This document shows positions 5,752-12,843 of a stretch of 14,750 nucleotides of DNA, one piece after another; the first letter of the stretch is position 1, and every line of letters starts with the position of its first letter. The notes below the pieces were generated by a model, which ran no database searches, had not been told where the DNA came from, and saw only the letters and a program-made list of their open reading frames with translations. The stretch is taken from assembly GCA_964452575.1 (NCBI GenBank), contig CAYVMN010000117.1, positions 1 to 14,750 on the forward strand, read 5' to 3'. This DNA comes from CAYVMN01 sp964452575. Lineage in GTDB: Bacteria; Desulfobacterota; DSM-4660; Desulfatiglandales; Desulfatiglandaceae. The position numbers and the translations under genes were made by a program.

Positions 5752-6891
5752 ATGATTCAAGAGAACATATCCAGACAAGAGAGATTCGAGGCGGCAGTGG
5801 CCCTGGAGACAACGGACCGGGTGCCTGTTATGCCCCTGATGACCGCCTTTGCTGTCCGGGCCCAGGGTATGACCCAGGGAGAGGCATGGCGCGATGTGGA
5901 CAAGGGATTTCGGGCCATGCTGGATACCTTCAATGACCTGGGTGGATTCGATAAACTTTACAAGCCCAATCTGTTTTGGCCGATGATCGGAGGCCGGTTT
6001 TGCTCAACACCAGTCAGGGTCTTGCTTCCGGGAAGACAACTCCCTGAGGATGCACTGAACCAGATCGACGAAAGGGAGCTTTTCAGCCGGGAAGACTACG
6101 ACAGGCTTGCCGCCCTGGGCTGGAATGCCTTCTGGGACGAGCAATACGAGGTGATAAGCGGTGGCCGCAGCATTGAACAGCTCGCCCGTTCTCAAGACAG
6201 GTTACTGGATCATTATATAAAAGAGGTAGAGGCCTACCAGAGCCAGGAAATATATCCCCTCTTCGGGGCCTACGTGGATTCCACCGTGATGGCCTTTTCA
6301 ATGGCCAGGACCTTGACCCAGTTTACCATGGATCTTTACGAGGCACCGGAAAAGGTCAAGGCCGCCATAGATGCCTCGTGCGACGATCTGATCCAAAACG
6401 CACTGGATGTCATCTCCCTGACTAAGATCCCGCTGGTATTCATTGTCCTGGAGAGGGGCTCCGGGTTCTATTATCACTTGGATGTTTTCGAAGAGTTCGA
6501 ATGGCCGTACCTCAAGCGTTACGTGGACGCGTTCCTTTCCGAAGGAATAACCCCGTGGTTCCATTTCGATACGGACTGGGGACTGAACCTTCCATACCTG
6601 AGGCAATTACCCAGGGGCAAGTGTGTGTGCGATCTGGACGGGACCACAGATATCTTCAAGGCAAAGGAGATCCTGGATGGACATATGTGTATAAGCGGCG
6701 ACGTTCCTGCCTCCCTCTTGACCCTGGGTACAAAAGACCAGGTGGTCGAGTACTGTCAAAGGCTAATAGACGAGGTGGGCCGCGGAGGCGGATTCTTCCT
6801 CACCACAGGCTGCGAATGCCCAATAGATGCCAAGTTTGAAAATGTGAAGGCGATGATTGATGTGGTAAAGACCTATAAGGGGAAAAGTTGA
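5752..6891 (+). CDS. URO-D-family corrinoid methyltransferase, possible O-demethylase methyltransferase I
   Basis: This 379-residue protein belongs to the uroporphyrinogen decarboxylase superfamily by its N-terminus (RQERFEAAVALETTDRVPV, 8-26) and its C-terminal GGGFFLTTGCECPIDAKFEN (345-364). True heme-pathway decarboxylases are different, and the corrinoid protein gene 37 bases downstream indicates a methyltransferase of the MtaA/CmuA/O-demethylase type. Such enzymes are TIM barrels that use zinc to activate a methyl donor or acceptor. As I recall, the zinc motif reported for O-demethylase methyltransferase I is E-X14-E-X20-H. Here E250-X20-H271 fits exactly, and E234 sits one residue too far (X15). 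Cys354 and Cys356 are alternative zinc ligands of the MtaA kind. The ATG at 5752 has only a weak GGGGG ribosome site. The methyl donor is unknown; methoxylated aromatics are one option given the adjacent acid importer and CoA ligase. Confidence 0.88.
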   Translation: MIQENISRQERFEAAVALETTDRVPVMPLMTAFAVRAQGMTQGEAWRDVDKGFRAMLDTFNDLGGFDKLYKPNLFWPMIGGRFCSTPVRVLLPGRQLPEDALNQIDERELFSREDYDRLAALGWNAFWDEQYEVISGGRSIEQLARSQDRLLDHYIKEVEAYQSQEIYPLFGAYVDSTVMAFSMARTLTQFTMDLYEAPEKVKAAIDASCDDLIQNALDVISLTKIPLVFIVLERGSGFYYHLDVFEEFEWPYLKRYVDAFLSEGITPWFHFDTDWGLNLPYLRQLPRGKCVCDLDGTTDIFKAKEILDGHMCISGDVPASLLTLGTKDQVVEYCQRLIDEVGRGGGFFLTTGCECPIDAKFENVKAMIDVVKTYKGKS

Positions 6892-6928
6892 TCAATCTAA
6901 AAAGGTTTAAGAGACAGGATTGGAAGAT

Positions 6929-7591
6929 ATGGAAGAGAGACTGAAACAGGCATTTTTGGGCATGAAGAGGTATGAGGCCATAAACACTGTAAAGGAAGGT
7001 CTTGAATCAGGAGCCGATCCCCTTGAGATCCTGAGGGTTTGTCGTGAGGCCATGGCCGAGGTAGGGAAGAGGTTTGAGACGGGAGAGTTCTTCCTTAGCG
7101 AGCTGATATATTCGGCCGAGGTCTTTAAGGCCATTAGCGCGCTCCTGGAGCCCCGGCTCATTTCCAGGGAAAAGGAGGCAGACACCAAAGGGGTGGTAGT
7201 GTTCGGGACGCCTCTGGGTGATATCCACGATCTTGGCAAGAACATCGTGATAACCATGATGCGGGCCCAGGGCCTCACTGTCCATGACCTGGGGGTCGAT
7301 GTACCGCCTCAGAGGTTCGTTGATGAGATCCAGAGGACGAATGCCTCCATCCTGGCACTCTCGGTACTCATAACTCCTGCCTTTGAATCCATGAGGGAGG
7401 TTATATCCATGCTGGAGGAGAAGGGGCTGAGAACAGATATCTTTGTGATTATCGGCGGCGGCGTTACCACAGAACTTGTCAGGCGGGACGTGAGGGCCGA
7501 TGCCCAGACGCTGGACCCCACAGAGGCCATCCGGCTGTGCATGAATCATTTGGAAGGATCCGGAGGGATGAAAAGATATGAGCGTGCTTAG
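6929..7591 (+). CDS. Corrinoid (B12)-binding methyltransferase protein
   Basis: This 220-residue protein has the architecture of MtaC/MtbC-like corrinoid proteins. An N-terminal four-helix cap domain (about 5-85) is followed by a Rossmann B12-binding domain. The cobalt-ligand motif is D98-I-H100-D-L-G103 (GDIHDLGKNIV), then SVL (145-147) and GGG (176-178), which matches the DxHxxG...SxL...GG signature. It would carry the methyl group on cobalt between methyltransferases in the cytoplasm. I prefer the ATG at 6929, which has ACAGGA about 9 bases upstream, to the in-frame TTG at 6920, which abuts that site. It forms a two-gene unit with the URO-D-family methyltransferase upstream. No second methyltransferase or reductive activator follows; the next gene is convergent and ends 3 bases away. 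Confidence 0.93.
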   Translation: MEERLKQAFLGMKRYEAINTVKEGLESGADPLEILRVCREAMAEVGKRFETGEFFLSELIYSAEVFKAISALLEPRLISREKEADTKGVVVFGTPLGDIHDLGKNIVITMMRAQGLTVHDLGVDVPPQRFVDEIQRTNASILALSVLITPAFESMREVISMLEEKGLRTDIFVIIGGGVTTELVRRDVRADAQTLDPTEAIRLCMNHLEGSGGMKRYERA

Positions 7592-7594
7592 AAA

Positions 7595-8410
7595 TCAGGC
7601 CAACCATCGTTTCCTCCTGTGGTAGTGCTTCACATCCCGGTAGCTCTTCTTTCCCACCTCAGTAAGCCCAAGGTAGAATTCCTTTACGTCTGCGTTGTCC
7701 TTGAGGGTTGCGGAATCCCCATCCAGGACAATTCGTCCATTCTCCATGACGTAACCATATTCCGCATACTCAAGGGCCATTGCCGCATTCTGCTCCGCCA
7801 GGAGCATTCCCACCTTTTCTTCGCGGTTCAGGCGCTGGATGATGTTGAAGATCTCTTCCACCAACAGCGGCGCAAGCCCCATTGAGGGCTCATCCAAGAG
7901 CATGATCCTCGGTTTTGCCATCAAGCCCCTTCCGATTGCGCACATCTGCATCTCACCGCCAGAGATGTAACCGGTCTTGGCGTTGCGACGCTCCTTAAGG
8001 CGGGGGAAGTACCCGTAGACCATCTCAAGGGCCGCTCTAATCCCTTTTGTATCCCGCCCCCTTGTATAGGCCCCGGTGAGAAGATCATCTTCAACGGTCA
8101 AATGCTCAAAGGTATGCCTCCCCTCCATGATCTGGACGAGGCCCATTTTGACCAATTGGGGGGCAAACAGTCTGTCCACCCGCTTCCCATCAAATTCCAC
8201 CGTCCCCTTGGTCACCTCGCCACGCTCCGCTTTTACCAGATTCGAGATGGCCTTGAGGGTCGTGCTCTTGCCCGCGCCGTTGGCGCCAAGCAAAGAGGCT
8301 ATCTGTCCCTCATATACATCAAGCGAGATACCCTTCAGAACAAGGATTACATGCTCGTAAATGACCTCAATATTGTTGACTTTCAGTAACGGACCCGCCT
8401 CTGGTGTCAT
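7595..8410 (-). CDS. livF: Branched-chain amino acid-type ABC transporter ATPase, LivF-like
   Basis: This 271-residue ATP-binding subunit has Walker A GANGAGKST (42-50), signature YISGGEMQM (148-156) and Walker B IMLLDEP (169-175). The switch position usually filled by His is Gln207 in LAEQNA, a normal trait of LivF proteins. The C-terminus carries a basic extension of about 20 residues (KKSYRDVKHYHRRKRWL, 254-270) beyond the usual LivF end. The ATG at 8410 has GAGAGG about 5 bases upstream. It is the last gene of the importer cluster, 108 bases after livK, with a GC-rich palindrome between them. By family it powers import of branched-chain amino acids, amides or aromatic and other carboxylates. 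The operon with a CoA ligase favours a carboxylic acid. Confidence 0.93.
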   Translation of the reverse strand: MTPEAGPLLKVNNIEVIYEHVILVLKGISLDVYEGQIASLLGANGAGKSTTLKAISNLVKAERGEVTKGTVEFDGKRVDRLFAPQLVKMGLVQIMEGRHTFEHLTVEDDLLTGAYTRGRDTKGIRAALEMVYGYFPRLKERRNAKTGYISGGEMQMCAIGRGLMAKPRIMLLDEPSMGLAPLLVEEIFNIIQRLNREEKVGMLLAEQNAAMALEYAEYGYVMENGRIVLDGDSATLKDNADVKEFYLGLTEVGKKSYRDVKHYHRRKRWLA

Positions 8411-8436
8411 AATGACCTCTCATGATCTTGCTCCCA

Positions 8437-8478
8437 CCTGCCGTCCGCCCTGGCGCGTGCCAAAGCGGACGGGGCAGG
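8437..8478. repeat. REP-like imperfect palindrome between livK and livF
   Basis: The arms cctgcc-gtccgc (8437-8448) and gcggac-ggggcagg (8465-8478) pair over 12 bp with a 2-base bulge. A smaller inner stem, tggc (8451-8454) with gcca (8459-8462), extends the hairpin. It lacks a T-run on either strand, so it is more like a dispersed REP-type palindrome or an mRNA-stabilising structure than a terminator. Its position after livK could raise livK mRNA over livF, as intergenic hairpins often do after binding-protein genes. Confidence 0.55.
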
Positions 8479-8518
8479 CAAGCGGTGTAATAATTTGAGA
8501 TGATTGGTCAAATAATGG

Positions 8519-9883
8519 TTACTCTTTAGAACAGTCTCGCAATGTAATCCCTTTTTCCTTGGCATATTTTGCTGCGGATTCCTCGACCATTTTTCTTACA
8601 TACGCCTTCATGGGTTCAATCACAATTCCGGTTGCCACCCATTTATTGCCATCCCACTGCTGGAAGAAGACCTTTCCGCCTCCCTCATGATCCTCACAGG
8701 TGGTCCTGAGTGGTTCCATCAGGCCCTCGGCGCCGATCTCCTTTATCCTCTCTCTGGTGATGTTCAGATGTTCCAGTGCCCAGCGCATCTCTTCCGGGGT
8801 AGTCACCTTTATTCCGAATTTCTTCTGAGCCGTAAGAAGGGCCTCATGCATGATGAGCCCCGTGACAACGCCGCGGTTGTAATAAACGCTACCAACACGG
8901 GTGAAGGAGATATGTCCCTTCATGGTCCCGTAAACTTTGTCTACGATCCGCTGAACCACAGGGAAATCCCTGCCCACACCATGGAAGTTGGTGGAGTAAT
9001 ATCCTTTTGCGGCCGGTCCTGCAGGCAGTACGTCCTCTTCAGAGCCGCACCACCAGACACCCAGGATATGGTCCCTGGGGAAGCCCAGCCTGGCGGCCTC
9101 TTTTAAAGGCACGGTGCAGGAGACACCCCAGTTGCGGTTGATGACCCAGTCTGCCTTATACCTCCTGGCTATGTCCATCCACTGGGCCTTCTGGTCGATC
9201 CCGGGCCAGGAAACAGGGAAATGCCTCACCTCAAACCCATATTTTTTAGAGAGATCGTTCAGAATAGGTTTGGTCTCCTGACCGTAGGGGACGTCGATAT
9301 AGAGGTTGGCAATCTTCAGCCCTTTCAGATACTTTCCCATTGTTGCCATATCCTTGCCGTCCCACCCTGCTTTCATGGCAATGAACTTGATCTTGGTCGT
9401 GTTCTGAGACCAATAGTGAACCGGGAAGTTAAAGGCCCATTTAAAGACCCGTCCGTCCGCAGCATCGGCGCGTCCATAGCCTATAAAGACCTCAGGGATG
9501 TGATCTTCGGCGCATTTGGGCAGCAGGGCATACGTAATACCCGTGCTGAAGGGGTGAATGACAAGAGGTTTGGGGTCGTGGGTTTTCACCCGCTCATAGC
9601 ACTCGATTCCCCGGGCAACATTATAAGCGCTCTCACATTCCTCCCACTCATACATAATGCCGTTGATGCCGCCTTCTATGTTCATAAGCTCCATGAAGTC
9701 CTCCCAGCCACCTGCGGTACCGCTACCGCCTGCGGCAAAGGGACCACTCCAATACGAAATGACGGGCATATATACTTTAAGTGGTTCCTTTTTTTTCTCG
9801 GCAGCCAGGACCTGGCTGTAAGTCAGCATCAGAGCGGCCACCATGACCAAAGCAAAAAGCCCAAAAAATAGTTTACGTCCCAT
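8519..9883 (-). CDS. Periplasmic substrate-binding protein of Liv-type ABC importer
   Basis: This 454-residue protein starts with a Sec signal peptide: charged GRK, hydrophobic core FFGLFALVMVAALML (6-20), likely cleavage near VLA/AE at 27-28. There is no lipobox cysteine, so it should be a soluble periplasmic protein. The mature part is of the Peripla_BP_6 (LivK-like) type, starting with KVYMPVISYWSGPFA and a GGWEDFMELMNIEGGING segment typical of the first lobe. It is longer than E. coli LivK (about 370 residues). The ATG at 9883 has an excellent AAGGAGG site about 8 bases upstream. It is preceded by a 198-base gap after livM that may hold its own promoter, fitting the need for excess binding protein. 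The ligand cannot be read from sequence; aromatic or other carboxylates are plausible from context. Confidence 0.9.
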   Translation of the reverse strand: MGRKLFFGLFALVMVAALMLTYSQVLAAEKKKEPLKVYMPVISYWSGPFAAGGSGTAGGWEDFMELMNIEGGINGIMYEWEECESAYNVARGIECYERVKTHDPKPLVIHPFSTGITYALLPKCAEDHIPEVFIGYGRADAADGRVFKWAFNFPVHYWSQNTTKIKFIAMKAGWDGKDMATMGKYLKGLKIANLYIDVPYGQETKPILNDLSKKYGFEVRHFPVSWPGIDQKAQWMDIARRYKADWVINRNWGVSCTVPLKEAARLGFPRDHILGVWWCGSEEDVLPAGPAAKGYYSTNFHGVGRDFPVVQRIVDKVYGTMKGHISFTRVGSVYYNRGVVTGLIMHEALLTAQKKFGIKVTTPEEMRWALEHLNITRERIKEIGAEGLMEPLRTTCEDHEGGGKVFFQQWDGNKWVATGIVIEPMKAYVRKMVEESAAKYAKEKGITLRDCSKE

Positions 9884-10081
9884 GCTTGCTTCCTCCTTTC
9901 CTTATGAAGAATAGTTAATTGAATGTTTGGTAAACCCTCTCCTTTGTCAGCCGGTTGGTTGGTCATTAATCAAAACTACCCATACCCTAAGCATGAGTGT
10001 CCCCTTCTCGATCCATTCGGTATTGTTGGTGTGGTAACAACCCATTAGCCAATCAATGAACAGATCATCTATATTACCAAG

Positions 10082-11140
10082 CTAATATGGAAAAGGCCAG
10101 AGCCGCATCTTGTCTTTGATTGTCTGCCAGAGTCTGGCCATACCATAGGGTTCCACAATGAGGAACAAGACGATCAGACCTCCGAAGATGATGGATTCAA
10201 TATTGGAACGTATCTCGGAAGGCACCACCTCCATAAAGACTCCCATGAATTGGTTTATAACGATGGGGAGGAGGACAAAAAAGCCTGCCCCGAGAAATGA
10301 GCCCAGGATGGTACCCAGTCCTCCAATAATGATCATGCCCAGCAGGGCAAAAGAGACTAACACGTGGAACTCTTCAATATTTGCGGCGCCGTAATAGCAG
10401 AAGGTTATAAGGGCGCCTGCAACCCCGGCATAGAAGGTAGACACGGAAAAGGCGATCAATTTATCCCTGTATAGATTGACGCCGATAATCTCCGCAGCAT
10501 AATCCACGTCCCTTACGGCCTGCCAATTACGACCCATCTGCCCCCGGACCAAATTTTTGGCAATGACCGTGAGAACGGTAAGCCAGCCCAGGGCCAGGTA
10601 GTATTTCTTCACCGGGGTATTGAGTTCCCAGCCAAACATCTGCATCTCAGGGGTTTCGACGGTTCCAAAGACACCGCCACTGACCCATTGCCAGTGCACA
10701 ATGACCCACTGAATAATGAACTGGGATGCCAGTGTGGCAATGGCCAGATAGAGCCCTTTGATTCTTAAGGAGGGAAGGCCGAAAACGGCACCCACGACTC
10801 CGGAGACAATACCCGCACCCAGAATACTGGGCAACAGGGGAACATCATAGCGGCCATAGAGAATCAATGCGCTATAGGCCCCTACGGCCATAAAAGCCGC
10901 GTGTCCAATAGAGAGCTGTCCTGCGTAGCCTGCCAGTAGGTTGAGTCCAATGGCGGAAAGCCCAAAGCAGTAAAAGGGGATCATGATGTTGGTAAGCCAG
11001 TATTCACTCCCTGTCAATGGGATCACAATGAACGCCAGGATGAGCATGACCATAAAACCATATCGGTCCAGCGGGATAGGGAAAATGGCCATATCACTTG
11101 CATACGTATCCTTGTAATTTCCACATTCTCTGTAAAACAT
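10082..11140 (-). CDS. livM: Liv-type ABC transporter permease, LivM-like
   Basis: This 352-residue integral membrane protein has about eight to ten hydrophobic segments. It carries the LivM hallmark GLNLLAGYAGQLSIGHAAFM (66-85) and ends with FGGLIVLFLIVEPYGMARLW. It forms the translocation channel with LivH in the inner membrane. A hydrophilic N-terminal extension of about 25 residues precedes the first membrane segment. The ATG at 11140 has CGGAG about 8 bases upstream, which supports that start. It begins 13 bases after the livH stop codon, so co-transcription is clear. Confidence 0.93.
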   Translation of the reverse strand: MFYRECGNYKDTYASDMAIFPIPLDRYGFMVMLILAFIVIPLTGSEYWLTNIMIPFYCFGLSAIGLNLLAGYAGQLSIGHAAFMAVGAYSALILYGRYDVPLLPSILGAGIVSGVVGAVFGLPSLRIKGLYLAIATLASQFIIQWVIVHWQWVSGGVFGTVETPEMQMFGWELNTPVKKYYLALGWLTVLTVIAKNLVRGQMGRNWQAVRDVDYAAEIIGVNLYRDKLIAFSVSTFYAGVAGALITFCYYGAANIEEFHVLVSFALLGMIIIGGLGTILGSFLGAGFFVLLPIVINQFMGVFMEVVPSEIRSNIESIIFGGLIVLFLIVEPYGMARLWQTIKDKMRLWPFPY

Positions 11141-11153
11141 TGACTGGCTCCGC

Positions 11154-12041
11154 TTATACCCTCTCTATAATCTCTTTTCCAAACAGGCCATAGGGCCTGA
11201 AATAAAGCACAACAAGGGCCAGAAGATAGGGAAAGAAGGTCTGAATGCCTCCGCCGACATACGGCCCCACAAAGACCTCTGCCAGGTTTTCTCCTGCACC
11301 CACGATAAGGCCTGCGATGATGGCTCCCGGGATACTGTCAATGCCACCAATGATGAGTATCGGCATCGCCTTCCAGGCAATGTAGCCCAGGCTGAATTGA
11401 ACCCCGAGTCTGGTTCCCCAGGCAACACCCGCCACAACAGCTACCAAGCCGGCAATGACCCAGGTCATGAACCAGGTCTTGAGCAGCGGGATACCAACCG
11501 AGAGGGCGGCCTCATGGTCATCGGATACCGCCCGAAGGGCCCTGCCGCTCCTCGTCTTTTGAAAGAACCAGACAAGTCCTCCCACCAGCAAGGCCGCAAT
11601 ACCCGTAAAGGTGAGATCAAAGCTGCTCAGGAATATGCCACCCACCTCAAAGGTCTTCTCCGGTATACCGAGGTTGAGTCCTTTTGCCTGTGTTCCATAT
11701 ATAGACTGCCCAATTCCTTCCAGGAGGTACATGATGCCGAAGGTGGCCATGAAAAGCATCATGGGAGGGCGGGCTACGAGGGGTCGCAGTATACCATAGA
11801 CTATGATATACGCCCAGATGGTCATCACGCCCACCGTGAGGAGGAGTGCAAGCCACAGCGGGAGATGCATATATTGATACAGGAAGCCCACCAGGGCCAG
11901 GGCTGCAAAGAGGGTCATGTCACCCTGGGCCACGTTGAAGACATCCGAGGCCTTATAGATCAGCGCAAATCCCAGGGCAACCAGTGAATACATGATACCC
12001 ACCATGAGCCCTGTGATCGTTACTTCAAAGAAGAATGTCAT
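11154..12041 (-). CDS. livH: Liv-type ABC transporter permease, LivH-like
   Basis: This 295-residue permease has about eight membrane segments. Its N-terminal hallmark is GIMYSLVALGFALIYKASDVFNVAQGD and its C-terminus is ALVVLYFRPYGLFGKEIIERV, as in LivH. It pairs with LivM as the inner-membrane channel. Its ATG overlaps the livG stop codon in an ATGA arrangement (4 bases shared), and a GGAGGG site lies inside the end of livG. Translational coupling to livG is therefore likely. Length and composition are ordinary for the family. Confidence 0.94.
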   Translation of the reverse strand: MTFFFEVTITGLMVGIMYSLVALGFALIYKASDVFNVAQGDMTLFAALALVGFLYQYMHLPLWLALLLTVGVMTIWAYIIVYGILRPLVARPPMMLFMATFGIMYLLEGIGQSIYGTQAKGLNLGIPEKTFEVGGIFLSSFDLTFTGIAALLVGGLVWFFQKTRSGRALRAVSDDHEAALSVGIPLLKTWFMTWVIAGLVAVVAGVAWGTRLGVQFSLGYIAWKAMPILIIGGIDSIPGAIIAGLIVGAGENLAEVFVGPYVGGGIQTFFPYLLALVVLYFRPYGLFGKEIIERV

Positions 12042-12829
12042 GGATTACCCTCCTGCCTACCGAGATATGCCTGAATGACCTTGGGGTTAGACTTGATCTC
12101 ATCAGGGGTGCCTTCAGCGATCTTGTTTCCAAAATCGAGCACCACCACACGGTCGCAGATGTCCATAACAACCCCCATATCGTGCTCGATGAGGGCGATG
12201 GTATAGCCCAGTTCCTCATTGGCATCCAGGATAAATCGGGCAATATCCTCTTTCTCCTCGAGGTTCATCCCTGCCATGGGCTCATCCAGCAGAAGGAGCT
12301 TGGGCTCCGCAGCCAATGCGCGGGCCAGTTCCACCCTCTTTTGCAATCCATAGGGGAGCATGCTTGCGGGTGTCTTTCGGATGTTTTCTATCTGGAGGAA
12401 GTCGATGATACCTTCCACTGCTTGTCTGTGCCTTATCTCCTCCTTTTCGCTCATGCGCCAGTAGAGTGCCTGGGAGAAAATGTTTGAGTTCATTTTTATG
12501 GTCCGCCCCACCATGATGTTTTCCAGGGCGGGCATTCCCCTAAACAAGGCAAGGTTCTGAAACGTCCGTGCGATTCCCAGGGCTGCAATACGGTTCGGTT
12601 TTATCTTCTTTGTGAGTTCCTTGTCCTCAAAAAAAATGCGGCCTTCATCCGCCTTGTAAAAACCGTTTATGACATTGAGCAAGGTGGTCTTGCCCGCGCC
12701 ATTGGGACCGATGATGGCCATGATCTCACCAGGATAGATCTCTAGGCTGACCCCATTCAGGGCCTTAAGACCGCCAAAAGTGATGCTGATATCTTCAGCT
12801 CGAAGTATCGGTTCCCCTTTTTCGTTCAT
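12038..12829 (-). CDS. livG: Liv-type ABC transporter ATPase, LivG-like
   Basis: This 263-residue ATPase has Walker A GPNGAGKTT (41-49), Q-loop Gln91 (RTFQN), Walker B LLLLDEP (178-184) and switch His216 (IEHDM). The signature loop is LPYGLQKRVELARAL (158-172), the usual LivG variant of LSGGQ. It works with LivF to energise import through LivHM. The ATG at 12829 follows an AAAGGGG ribosome site and lies 14 bases after the CoA ligase stop codon. The closeness of ligase and transporter genes indicates one transcript. Confidence 0.94.
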   Translation of the reverse strand: MNEKGEPILRAEDISITFGGLKALNGVSLEIYPGEIMAIIGPNGAGKTTLLNVINGFYKADEGRIFFEDKELTKKIKPNRIAALGIARTFQNLALFRGMPALENIMVGRTIKMNSNIFSQALYWRMSEKEEIRHRQAVEGIIDFLQIENIRKTPASMLPYGLQKRVELARALAAEPKLLLLDEPMAGMNLEEKEDIARFILDANEELGYTIALIEHDMGVVMDICDRVVVLDFGNKIAEGTPDEIKSNPKVIQAYLGRQEGNP

Positions 12830-12843
12830 GGGCAGCCCCTTTT

